Assembly: GCF_019578655.1 (NCBI RefSeq)
Contig: NC_063256.1
Coordinates: forward strand, 25,282,342 to 25,346,341
Direction of reading: 5' to 3'
DNA: 64,000 nucleotides
DNA from: Ricinus communis
Lineage: Eukaryota > Streptophyta > Magnoliopsida > Malpighiales > Euphorbiaceae
Within the stretch, counting starts at the first letter, position 1. Each line of letters starts with the position of its first letter. The translations under genes and the position numbers were made by a program. Shown in pieces: positions 54,225 to 64,000 of this stretch. A model generated the notes under the pieces. The model saw only the letters and a list, made by a program, of their open reading frames with translations, had not been told where the DNA came from and did not search any database.

Positions 54225-55550
54225 GGGACCTACCGATGTTGTGCCTATCTTGAGTTTTGTTTTAATTAAGTAGTTGATGACTTTTTTCTCCTTTGAATGG
54301 ATTCCCTTATAGCTTTTATCGAACCTTGTTCGGAAGAAGGCAATGAATAAATCTCTCAACTACAATCCAGCCAGGTAAAATTGGTATTTTTCCTTAATTC
54401 TTCCATATTACTTTATCGTAGATATAGAACACTGTTAATATTGCTGCTTATTATTGTGATTGACTATTTAAACTTTGGGTTGAGAATTCATGCAATTTTA
54501 AATCACTCAAATGGTGAGATTTTGAGCCAATTGGTGCATCACTATTATGCTCCCTTTTCCTTCATTAGTGAGCATTTTACAGAATCTCTGTTTCTAGAAC
54601 TTGCTTTACGATATCTGTTGAAATTACATGAATTGTCAATAATCGTGAGATGATTTGGGCACTTAGGATTTACACAATTTGGCCAAAAAGCCTAACCCTA
54701 TTTTTCCCTTAGTGAACCAATTTTGAGCCTTAGCCATTCCTTTCTTGACAATAATAACAGTGACACTCATCTTATCACTTCTATTCATTTGACCATTCTT
54801 TCTACCATTGTTGCTGGAAATTATATAAGTTATGCTGCATTTTACTTTGGATCAATCTGCATTCATATATTTCACTAAGTTGCTAGATTTTTCATAGATG
54901 CTTCCTTGATTATTGTATGTGTCAATAACCAACAACTCCTACATAAGCTGTTGTAATATATATACATAGTATATATATTTATATATAAAAAAAAAACAAA
55001 AAAAAAAGTAGAAAGTATTAATTTAGTTCATTTCGAGCATCATCTTATTTTTAGAGCAACTTAGTGTTCATTTTGGTACAGCACTTGATCCTTCATTACT
55101 TTCTTGCATTACTTGCTTAACTTCCAAAGAACTTGTAGCCTACTTTCCATATTTATACGTACCTTACCTTAACCCCATTACAACCTGGCTCAAGACCCTT
55201 TGATCATGATTATTGATTATTTCGTAGTAGTGGAGATTGAATCCATTAGCAAGCCTATGGTAAGCACTTTTTCTGTATTTTTGCGTTGAGAGCTTGGCGA
55301 TCTTCTTTCACCTATATACACTTGTGTGTTTTGAGTGATATCTTGTGAGGCATGATTCTCAATTTCTTAATTTAGATGGTTTATCATTTTAACTTTAGCA
55401 ACTTTATTAAGTTTGCTCTTTCTCTTAAGGATTTAGTGATTTGGGGATTTTGGGAAAAATCATTACGGAGTTTTGAAATTTATTTTGAGCTAACCTCCTG
55501 CAATGCAGTTCATTGAGTTATTTGATATCTTTTGAGGAGTGAGTTGTAAA
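54225..55550 (+). other. Athila-3 3' noncoding region
   Basis: 1.3 kb without coding motifs. Contains an A tract (54988-55008, AAAAAAAAACAAAAAAAAAAG) and AACCCCATTACAACC at 55176, in the same order as in Athila-1 (A/G-rich run about 25655-25725, then CCCCATTACAACCC at 25891). Confidence 0.5.
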
Positions 55551-55589
55551 TTGCTTGAGGACAAGCAAAAGTTTAAGTATGGGGTAATT
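55551..55589 (+). promoter_or_regulatory. Hairpin and polypurine tract before the 3' LTR (Athila-3)
   Basis: Stem TTGCTTG-AGGA-CAAGCAA (55551-55568), then AAGTATGGGGTAATT directly before the LTR start TGATAAGC. The hairpin is identical to that of Athila-1 although the LTR families differ. Confidence 0.75.
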
Positions 55590-56672
55590 TGATAAGCATC
55601 ATACTACACATGTTTTCATGCCCGATTGTTCACATTTTTATGCATGATTATCCCGTTTTATGCTAGAATCACCTGTCTTTTGTTTCCCTTTTCATTTCAG
55701 GTCATTTTCGAAGGACACCATCAGCAATCGAGGGAAATACGTGTGATTACGGAGCAAAATCCATCAAATTGGGCGAGAACAAGCACCCCGAGGGTTGAGC
55801 ACGGCCTGGACTCCGGCCGTGCTGAATTATCAAGAGGTTATCCCCAATTGTGCCATTTCAGCACGCCTTCCGTAGCCACCATGGCCTCCATCACGGCCTG
55901 TGGTGGATCGGCACTGTGGTGGCTCGGCTAGCAGACTCCTGATTCGGCCTGACTGGACTCGGCCGTCTTGAATCAACTATATAGGCGATTTTGAATTCTA
56001 ATTGAAGAAGACGATTTTTGGACTCAATTCCAAGACACACACTTAATCAAATATTTCTTATACCTCAATTGTAGACCTGGAGAGATCAATTTTCATCAAT
56101 TGAAGGGGGGATTCCACTTATTCCAACATTGAGAAATGCTTGTTACAACTGGATTTTGAATAGTAAGGACTGGTAGTTAACACTTAGAGATGAGGTTGAT
56201 TTACTCGCCGGATTAAGAACTAACAACTCTTAATAGTCTTAAATCATACTTAATGCTAATTTGTAGTAATCTGATAGGAAGAGATTCCATTAGGTTAGTG
56301 CAGGTTTAGGAATCTGGTAAGCTCGAGAGAGGAACCGGGATTCAATTCAGGATTTAGGCACGGGTAAGCAAGATCGGCAATCCATAAAATTCATCTTTAG
56401 AATTCCATCACTTAGGCTCCCTTTTGGATTTATTTCTCTCTTTACAATTGTCTTTTAATTTTCCATTGTTGTCCTTCATTTACTTAATTGCACTCATAAC
56501 CATTAGCTGGTATGTTAGAACTTTCACACCCTATTTCAGACTAGATAACATAGCAAGCAGTAGTAACTCTAGGTTCACCCGATCTCCAGGGATACGACCT
56601 TGATACTCACTAGTGCTAGGCTGCATCGGTAGGTTCACTGCCTTAGGTGTAGGTTGCATAAAGAACCCATCA
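55590..56672 (+). mobile_element. Athila-3 3' LTR with an internal deletion
   Basis: TGATAAGCATC to AAGAACCCATCA. Lacks about 320 bases present in the 5' LTR (44907-45247); the joint lies in ACATTGA, a short match to both edges (ACATCGA and ACATTGA). TATA-like CTATATAGG at 55977-55985 and cluster at 55798-55968. Confidence 0.88.
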
Positions 56673-56769
56673 ATTCACAATTAGGTCCCTAGTGGAAAGA
56701 TACTCTTATTCATCATTGTATTACTTGATACGATCGGTGCACTTTGCCTTGTGCGGATAGCGTGCATCA
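56673..56769 (+). mobile_element. Athila-2 5' LTR, last part
   Basis: Starts with the second ATTCA of the TSD and continues the LTR interrupted at 44382, through CTTGATACGATCGGTGCACT, to the end GTGCATCA at 56769. Confidence 0.85.
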
Positions 56770-56775
56770 AGTTTT

Positions 56776-56793
56776 TAGCGCCATTGTCGAGAA
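56776..56793 (+). promoter_or_regulatory. Primer-binding site of Athila-2, decayed
   Basis: TAGCGCCATTGTCGAGAA differs from the intact tRNA-Asp site (18375) at five positions, all G to A or C to T, the pattern of cytosine deamination on either strand. Confidence 0.8.
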
Positions 56794-56900
56794 ACTCTTT
56801 TCTATTATAATATTATTAGTAATTCAAAAGCTAGTAATTTAGCATTTTTATTTTTCATTTGATTTATCTTTATTGTGTTTGTGTTTACTTGAATCTGTGT

Positions 56901-58326
56901 ATGACCAGAGCTAGTTCGCTGGAACTATTTGCTTATGAACCAAAGTTGGAAACAACTTTGAGGAAGCAGTAAAGAGGAGAATGAAAATGAGCTTTAGACA
57001 AAATGGTGGCGGAGTTATAAAATCAGAATTAAGAAGGAGAAGCAAACCAAGAAGGGGAACAGTTAAAAATGGCAGCTCCACCTAGGGAGAGAACCATGCA
57101 AGAGTATGCACGCTCAACCCTTAATGGGGCTACTTCAATTATTAGACCAAAAATTACGGTAAACAACTTTGAGATCAAGCCCAACATTTCTCAAATGGTA
57201 CAAAACAATTGCATGTTTGATGGTTTGCCTAATGAGGCTCCAAACACCCATTTGGATAATTTTTTAGAGATCTATGATACCTACAAGATTCATAGAGTAT
57301 CAGATGATGCTATTCGATTGAGGCTATTCCCATTCTCGTTGAGGGATAAGCCAAAGAAGTGGTTGAAGTCATTTCTAGCTGGGACATTTACAATCTGGAA
57401 TCAGCTGGCCGAGAATTCATGGAGAGATACTTTCCACCTTCTAAGATAGCTAAGTTGAGGAATGACATAGCAGGGTTTCTTCAGCAAGAGGATGAGATTT
57501 TGTATGATTGGTTGGAACATCTTAAGGATTTACTGAGGAGCTGTCCACACCATGATTTACCTTTATGGGTGCAAATTTAGACATTCTTTAATGGACTGAA
57601 TTACGTAAGTAAATAGTCTATTAATGTTGCAATAGGTGGATCACTAAACAATAAGACTCCTAAGTAAGCTATGGATCTTACTGAGTATATAGCAGTCATG
57701 AACTATCAGTCGCAGAATCCAAAAGAGTAGGTTCGAGTCAAAAGAAGTGGAATCCATGCGGTAGACCCTATGGTAGTTGTAAACGCATAATCAGAGGCCA
57801 TGAGTAGAAGATGGATGCTTTGACTATGTCTTCATCTGAAAGACATGCATAAGTTATGACGTGTGATTAGTGTGGGGGTGGTCATCTAAGTCAAGATTGC
57901 TAAAATAGCAATATTTTTGCTAAGCCGGAGCAGGTTGATTATGTGGGTAATACTCTGAGCCAACAGAACAACCCCTACAACAATACTTATAATCTGAGGT
58001 GGAGAAATCATTCGAATTTTTCTTAACGAAATCAGAATCAGCAAAGACCTCCACTACTAGGATTCCAACAGTAAAAAAAGCAGCAAGCTCCTCTTAGGAG
58101 TAATTTAGAGGAGATGATGGAGGAATTCATCTCAACTTCTGAATTAAGGTTTCAATCTACAGAAACTGCTTTTAGGAACCAACAAGCTTCGATTCACAAT
58201 TTAGAGAATCAAGTGGGGAAAATTGCAAAGCTTTTGAGTGAAAGGCCCCAAGGAAGCTTACCTAGCAACATAGAGACAAATCCTAGAGAGCAACTCAAGA
58301 TCATTAACTTGAAAAGTGGAAAATAA
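56901..58326 (+). pseudogene. Athila-2 gag
   Basis: ATGACCAGAGC at 56901 opens the usual gag start. The clean part (57069-57449) has MQEYARSTLNGATS, NNFEIKPNISQMVQNN, FDGLPNEAPNTHLDNFLEIYDTYK, IRLRLFPFSLRDKPKKWL (gag capsid core). Then YFPPSKIAKLRNDI in the next frame, and a knuckle CDxCGGGHLSQDC at 57862-57900 with a stop in it. 58114-58326 holds FRNQQASIHNLENQVGKIAKLL and INLKSGK. Most stops replace Gln codons. Confidence 0.75.
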
Positions 58327-59181
58327 TTGGAAACTGAAAGAAAGCAAGTAAAAAAGCAATCTGATGTAGTTAAAGAGGTAGTTGAAGATGTAGAGGCTAA
58401 AGTAGAAGATAAAGTACAAGCAACACCAAAGCCTACCCCTTTTATGAAGGAGTATAAACCAAAGGTGCCTTATCCAGCCTGTCTTCTGAAGGATAAATTG
58501 GATACACAATTTGGTAAGTTTTTTGAACTCTTTAAGCAATTGCATATTAACATACATTTTATGGAAGCTCTATCGCAGATGTCCAAGTATGCTAAGTTCT
58601 TAAAGGAACTCCTCTATAACAAGAGGAAGCTTGAGGAAGTGTTAATGGTGCAACTATTGGAGAAGAGCTCGGCGATCATTCATAGGCGATTACCAAAGAA
58701 GCTAAAAGACCCAGGGAGTTTCACTATTCTTTGTTCTACTAGTAATCTAAATGTTGATAATGCATTGGCTGATTTAGGGGTTAGCATTAGTATTATCCCT
58801 TATAAATTATTTAAGAAACTTGGACTAGGAGAACCTAAACCAACACTCATGGGTGTTCAACTAGCTGATGAATCTGCTGTATACTCTAAGGGTATCATCG
58901 AAGATGTGTTGGTAAAGGTTCAAGATTTTATTTTTCTTATGGATTTTGTGATCATGGATATGGATGAGGATGTTGATGTTTCCCTCATCCTTGGTAGACC
59001 CTTTCTTGCTAGCGCTAGGGCCATCATTGATGTTCATGATGGTAAGTTTATTCTTAGGGTAGGGGATGAACAATTAACCTTTCAAACTCCTAATGGCATG
59101 AAATACTCAATTGCACTTGATGATATGATAGAGCATGAAACTGTCAATTTAATTTCAGCTATTGATGTTTTTAATTTTTAA
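58327..59181 (+). CDS. Athila-2 aspartic protease region (open frame, no own start)
   Basis: 285 codons open after a TAA at 58324. A charged Lys/Glu/Val-rich segment, then KPTPFMKEYKPKVPYPACLL, FGKFFELFKQLHIN, KYAKFLKELLYNKRKLEE, KDPGSFTILCSTSNLNVDNALA and the catalytic DLGVSISIIP (about residue 152), MGVQLADES, FLMDFVIMDMDEDVDVSLILGRPFLASARAIIDV. All protease landmarks are present. It would be made as part of Gag-Pol, so with the upstream stops it is not expressed normally. Ends at TAA; RT does not follow. Confidence 0.75.
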   Translation: METERKQVKKQSDVVKEVVEDVEAKVEDKVQATPKPTPFMKEYKPKVPYPACLLKDKLDTQFGKFFELFKQLHINIHFMEALSQMSKYAKFLKELLYNKRKLEEVLMVQLLEKSSAIIHRRLPKKLKDPGSFTILCSTSNLNVDNALADLGVSISIIPYKLFKKLGLGEPKPTLMGVQLADESAVYSKGIIEDVLVKVQDFIFLMDFVIMDMDEDVDVSLILGRPFLASARAIIDVHDGKFILRVGDEQLTFQTPNGMKYSIALDDMIEHETVNLISAIDVFNF

Positions 59182-60611
59182 TAAGTTTCATATGATAATA
59201 ACAAATATGAGTGCTACAAGTTAATTGATTACATTTTTATATTTTAATCCATTAACTACTTTAGTTTAAAAAAATTATTTTTTATTATTAATACCTTAAA
59301 AAAATATAATAATGATAAAATAAATTGAAAAAAGGGGAAACTTTTTTTTTTCTTCCTTCTTCCTTTCCCTCCTCCCTCTTCTTCCTCCCCGCTGCTCTCT
59401 CTCCTTCCTCGTTTTCCACCATTTACGGCCACAACACTGCGCCTTAGCCACAAAGATTCTCTCCCTCTTCCCCTCTCTTGTCGGCGCCGCCTTCTCCTTC
59501 CTCCCCCTTGCTGCTGACGTCAAGCATGGGAAAAAGGAGTTGTCGCCATCCTTTCGCTCACCCGATGCTGAAAATGAGCTCCCCGCCGTCAAAAACCACC
59601 GAGCCGAGCTTCGCGGTGTTATCTCTGCCGGCAGCTGTGTGCAACCTCGTTGGATTCGAAACTTTTCAGCCTCGATCCGGTGGCTTCCTACAAGTTTTCG
59701 GCAAAAGCAGATACACTTTTAGACTCCCGCAACTCAAGCTTTGCATAGGCACTTCTTGATTCAAAATCCGACATTGTTGGCGGTATCGGCTTTCGGACCC
59801 CAGTGTTTTCCGGACACGCAGAATTTTGAATTTTCGACTTCGTATAATTTTGTTTAAATCTTAAAAATTATTTTATAAATTTTAGAAAATATTATTTCTA
59901 TTAATTACCAAGTATAAATAATTTAATTTAATTAGATTTCATTAATTATGACTTAGAAATAAATATTACAAATTAATTAGTATGATTAATTATTATTCTG
60001 TTTTGTGATAGATGTGGTTGTGTTTTATTAGTTTAAATATCAGAAAATTTTTAAGGATTGGTTGTGAAATAAATATTAATGACGGACCGTCTGTAATTAA
60101 TTGTAACCTGTGGTTTTGCGGAGTCGGAGAAAATAATGCAGTTTTGGTAGCCCGACTCCCGTTAAATAATTACGAAATATTTAAAGTGTTTCTAGTAGGT
60201 TCTAGACCCGTAATACGGGGAGTAAACGTCCATATTCCGTAATGCGGAATTTTTGGAAAACTTCTGAGTCTGAATTTCTTAGGCATTCTAATATAGGAGT
60301 CTAAGCCTAGGAAAAATTAAGAATATCTTATTAATTGAGTTATTTTCGTGAATAGATAATCCGTCCATCTAGCCAGCTCCACCTGAGGCGTAGGAGCAGA
60401 CTGCAGAACGTGGCAGAACTGTGACTTAAAGTCATATAGTTAACTACACTTGTGTCATGTTTAAATTAAATGATATGCTAATGGATTTATAAGTACTTCT
60501 ATTATTATTAGCATTAATATCATTAATTTTATTTGATTAATAATTACTACGTATATTAGTATCATCATTATTATAAATTTTATTTTCTTTATTCTCGATA
60601 TTCTTATTATC

Positions 60612-60673
<62 letters not shown>
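60612..60673. repeat. (TTA)n microsatellite
   Basis: About 62 bases of pure ATT/TTA triplets. Confidence 0.95.
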
Positions 60674-60692
60674 GCTATTATCTTTATTTTCA

Positions 60693-60694
<2 letters not shown>

Positions 60695-60748
<54 letters not shown>
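60695..60748. repeat. (TTA)n microsatellite, second run
   Basis: About 54 bases of pure TTA triplets, 21 bases after the first run, separated by GCTATTATCTTTATTTTCAT. Confidence 0.95.
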
Positions 60749-60749
<1 letters not shown>

Positions 60750-61558
60750 ATATAATTTTTATGTCTGCTATAATTGTAATTTCAGGATAAGGCGGCAGTA
60801 GAACATGCCACCTTATGGGTTGCATCAAAACCGCGTGCGCATCGGTATTGATCAGAGACAGGTAGTAAAAAATTATTTTTGGGATTTGCCGTAGTCGAGT
60901 ACAACTTTCTAGGCTATGAAAATTTGACTGTCGGAGGAAGGTCCCAGGTTGAGCGTTGCTCTCTAGCCGCTTATTTGGGAATCAAGTGACCAGACTAGAT
61001 TTAAGGACCCTAGTTGAGCTTCGCTCTCTAGGCTCTAGAGCTATTGGAATAAGAGAGCCGAAAGGCTGTTAGTATTAGAGTTAGAGTTTTGATGAGGTAC
61101 TCATCCCATAAACGTTTAAATTGTATTTTTTTTTTAATCATGGCATGATACATGTTTTAATATAATATGATATGTTATTCTGATTAAATAAATAATTTAT
61201 TGAGAAGACTGTATTTGTTATAGAATTTTATGATTTTAACTCACTCTCGAGGCTGACAGCCTCAATTTTAACTTTTTTCAAGTGACAGCTAGGTTCTCTG
61301 TCGTCTTTCTCTTGATAGCCCGACTTCCTTCTTCTTCGAGCTTATTGCATATTATGTTTGCATTTGGTCTGTAACAAGTTATGAAATGTTTGCTAGCATC
61401 CAGCTGGAGATTTGTGAATGAAATGTTAGTCTAGTTTAATAATATGTATATGTATATATATTTGAATTGTCGATCATTTAGGCTTACTACGGGTTTTGGA
61501 GGCTTTAAGCCTACCCATTCTCTAGTGCCGGTCACGGGCCCACAGATCGTGTCGTGTC

Positions 61559-61853
61559 ATTTCAGTAATTATAAAGAAAATATATTTTAATTTATTATTA
61601 TATTTTTTAAGATTAAAGATAATTTTATATAAAATAATAAGATGAAAAGAAATACATATTAAAAATTAGAATTAAAATAATAAACATTATAAGATAAAAT
61701 TCTTAATTACAAAATGATATTCTCAAAACAATAATATTAATTTATTCATAAATTACCATATTAGTTTTTATTTAAAATTATGTTAATATATTAGTATGTA
61801 AATAATAATGAGTCAAATTATTATAATTCTCGTGCAATGCATATGAGAAAAAA

Positions 61854-61856
<3 letters not shown>
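61559..61856. other. AT-rich stretch, nothing recognised
   Basis: No open frame, terminus or motif seen. Confidence 0.4.

Positions 61857-61922
<66 letters not shown>
61857..61922. repeat. (TA)n microsatellite left of the organellar insert
   Basis: About 66 bases of pure TA, ending at ACACACGTGAATTGC. Confidence 0.95.
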
Positions 61923-63123
<1,201 letters not shown>

Positions 63124-64000
63124 TGTTGACATTAAATCACGTAATAAAATTTAAGTAGACAAGCACAAGGATTACAAACACAATTATAAAGAAATGAGAT
63201 GAGAGTTAGGGTTAGAGAAATCGAAAGAAGGAATTTATAGCGGTTCGAAAATAATCCTCTATACATCCACTGCTCAAGATCACACTTGAGTATTTGAGTA
63301 TTTCACTAATCAAACTTAATTACAAATCCTTGAATTTTTGCAAGTTCACACAATAACTTGATATTTTAACAAGCTAATACTAAACATATTTCCTTAGTAT
63401 ATACCAATCTCTCACAAAATCCTTAATCCTTGAATTTTAATGGAAATTCAACAATCAACTTCTTGTGTTTTTAATTCTAGGCTCACACAATAACCCTTTT
63501 AAAGTTTTAGTTGAATGAAAAGATTCAACTTAATACACTATACAAAGAAAGAATTTAATGTAAAAAGTTGAGTAATAAATTTGCAAGAGTTTGGCCACTT
63601 AAGAATTCAAACACTTGTATTCTATGTCTTTATGAGGAGTATTTATACTCATATCAACCCCTAAATAGATGTTACAAACATCACATGGCTCAATAATTGC
63701 AAACCTTGATGATTTGGTAAACAATAATTTTCTGCTTGAAAAGTGTCCTTGCGCTTCCTGAATATAGTCGTTGGCACTCCAACGGCTCCAGACACGTGGC
63801 ACAACTTTAACGGTTGTCTGTGTAATGGTCATTGACTTTGCTTTAAATGCAAATACTGTCTCCCATTCTAAAAGTGCCCTCACAAATATCTTGTTTGCAC
63901 TCAAAAACGCCCTCGCATTAGAGGTCGTGAAACTCTCTGCCAGATTCTGCATTTCTCTTGAAATGAAGGCGCTTTTATGCTTCTTAAAGAGAGGACTCTT
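63124..64000 (-). mobile_element. LTR of family E, cut by the window edge
   Basis: Starts TGTTGACATTAAATCACG and continues past the window. 63477-64000 matches 1-520. Orientation is inferred from CTATAAATTC on the minus strand (63231-63240), which lies upstream of presumed R-U5 in that direction. No primer site follows the TGTTGAC end, so it may be a solo LTR. Confidence 0.6.
63231..63240 (-). promoter_or_regulatory. TATA-like box in family E LTR
   Basis: CTATAAATTC on the minus strand, about 107 bases before the LTR terminus at 63124. Supports minus-strand transcription. Confidence 0.45.

Larger units (their letters stand above)
44383..56672 (+). mobile_element. Athila-3, complete 12.3 kb element
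   Basis: LTRs at 44383-45788 and 55590-56672, with perfect 5-base TSD ATTCA at 44378-44382 and 56673-56677. Internal order: primer site remnant, gag, protease, RT-RNase H-integrase, motif cluster, intron, ORF3, hairpin, noncoding region, polypurine tract. The LTRs look nearly identical outside one 0.3 kb deletion, making this one of the youngest insertions here. Coding parts carry frameshifts and stops except 49087-50802. Confidence 0.92.
43160..59181 (+). mobile_element. Athila-2, interrupted by Athila-3 and 3'-truncated
   Basis: LTR in two parts (43160-44382 and 56673-56769), decayed primer site, gag and protease. It stops after protease at 59181: no RT, integrase or 3' LTR. Starts TGATCGCAGTAG at 43160, following ATATT, inside the Tat-2 RT. 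Without Athila-3 it would be about 3.7 kb. Confidence 0.75.
59182..61558 (+). mobile_element. Probable chromovirus-type LTR remnant
   Basis: A pyrimidine-rich CT tract (59345-59510) leads into a GC-richer block with CGGCGCCGCC and GCCGGCAGC (59480-59830), AT-rich sequence, and a right end with GTGCCGGTCACGGGCCCAC, AGATCGTGTCGTGTCA at about 61530-61558. This right-end signature resembles Del/Tekay LTRs. The left border is not seen. The 93-codon frame at 59478 has no recognisable domain and lies in the presumed transcribed LTR part. Confidence 0.45.

Noticed and set aside
59478..59759. Possible small host gene in a GC-richer block
   Set aside because: No domain, preceded by a CT tract and located in LTR-like sequence. 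More likely LTR transcribed region.
60610..60828. Poly-asparagine protein on the minus strand
   Set aside because: Translation of (TTA)n microsatellites.

Overview
The window is a repeat-dense plant nuclear segment. I see no intact host gene, only LTR retrotransposons, most of them nested in one another. Tat- and Athila-type Ty3/gypsy elements, a SIRE-like Ty1/copia element, tRNA-Asp and tRNA-iMet primer sites and an organellar DNA insert all point to an angiosperm, probably a dicot. The setting looks like pericentromeric or other heterochromatin. The species cannot be named from the sequence. Most premature stops fall where the family has glutamine (CAG/CAA to TAG/TAA), as expected from decay of methylated DNA.

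Layout, left to right. 1-799 is the end of an LTR whose relative opens at 63124 (family E). 800-6497 holds one LTR family (N): an inverted fragment, then three copies stacked inside each other (C contains A, A contains B), with target-site duplications (TSDs) still readable. 7378-9557 is a Tat pol relic lacking reverse transcriptase. 9558-10610 is a minus-strand Athila fragment. 10611-28865 is Tat-1 (LTR, leader, gag, protease, RT, two RNase H domains), split inside its RT by Athila-1 (17070-27736). Athila-1 has an intact primer site and near-identical LTRs but no protease, RT, RNase H or integrase, and a 2.3 kb solo LTR sits inside it. 28866-31180 is a minus-strand chimera of two Athila-type LTRs. 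31181-34740 holds Tat fragments in both orientations. 34741-35665 is an unidentified exon-like stretch. 35666-39257 is a SIRE-like copia element whose pol is inverted relative to its LTR and gag. 39258-43159 is a Tat LTR/leader on + facing a minus-strand Tat-2 pol. 43160-59181 is Athila-2, interrupted inside its LTR by Athila-3 (44383-56672), the best preserved element, with a perfect ATTCA TSD and a 571-codon open RT-RNase H-integrase frame. 59182-61558 resembles a chromovirus-type LTR. 61857-62387 is an organelle-derived insert with a tRNA-Gly fragment, bracketed by (TA)n tracts. The rest is AT-rich.

The most interesting pattern is shared by Athila-1 and Athila-3. Between the pol end and the third (env-position) ORF, both carry (i) a cluster of CACGGCC/GGCCGTG motifs like that in their LTR U3, (ii) a TATA-like box, (iii) a 5' splice site and a 0.4-0.6 kb intron, and (iv) the ORF start codon. 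After the ORF both carry a tetraloop hairpin followed by a TGTGGGG tract, and the same hairpin-plus-tract design recurs just before the 3' LTR as the polypurine tract. This suggests an internal, LTR-like transcription unit for the third ORF.

All identities were judged by eye. LTR borders without a TSD or TG/CA end are approximate.
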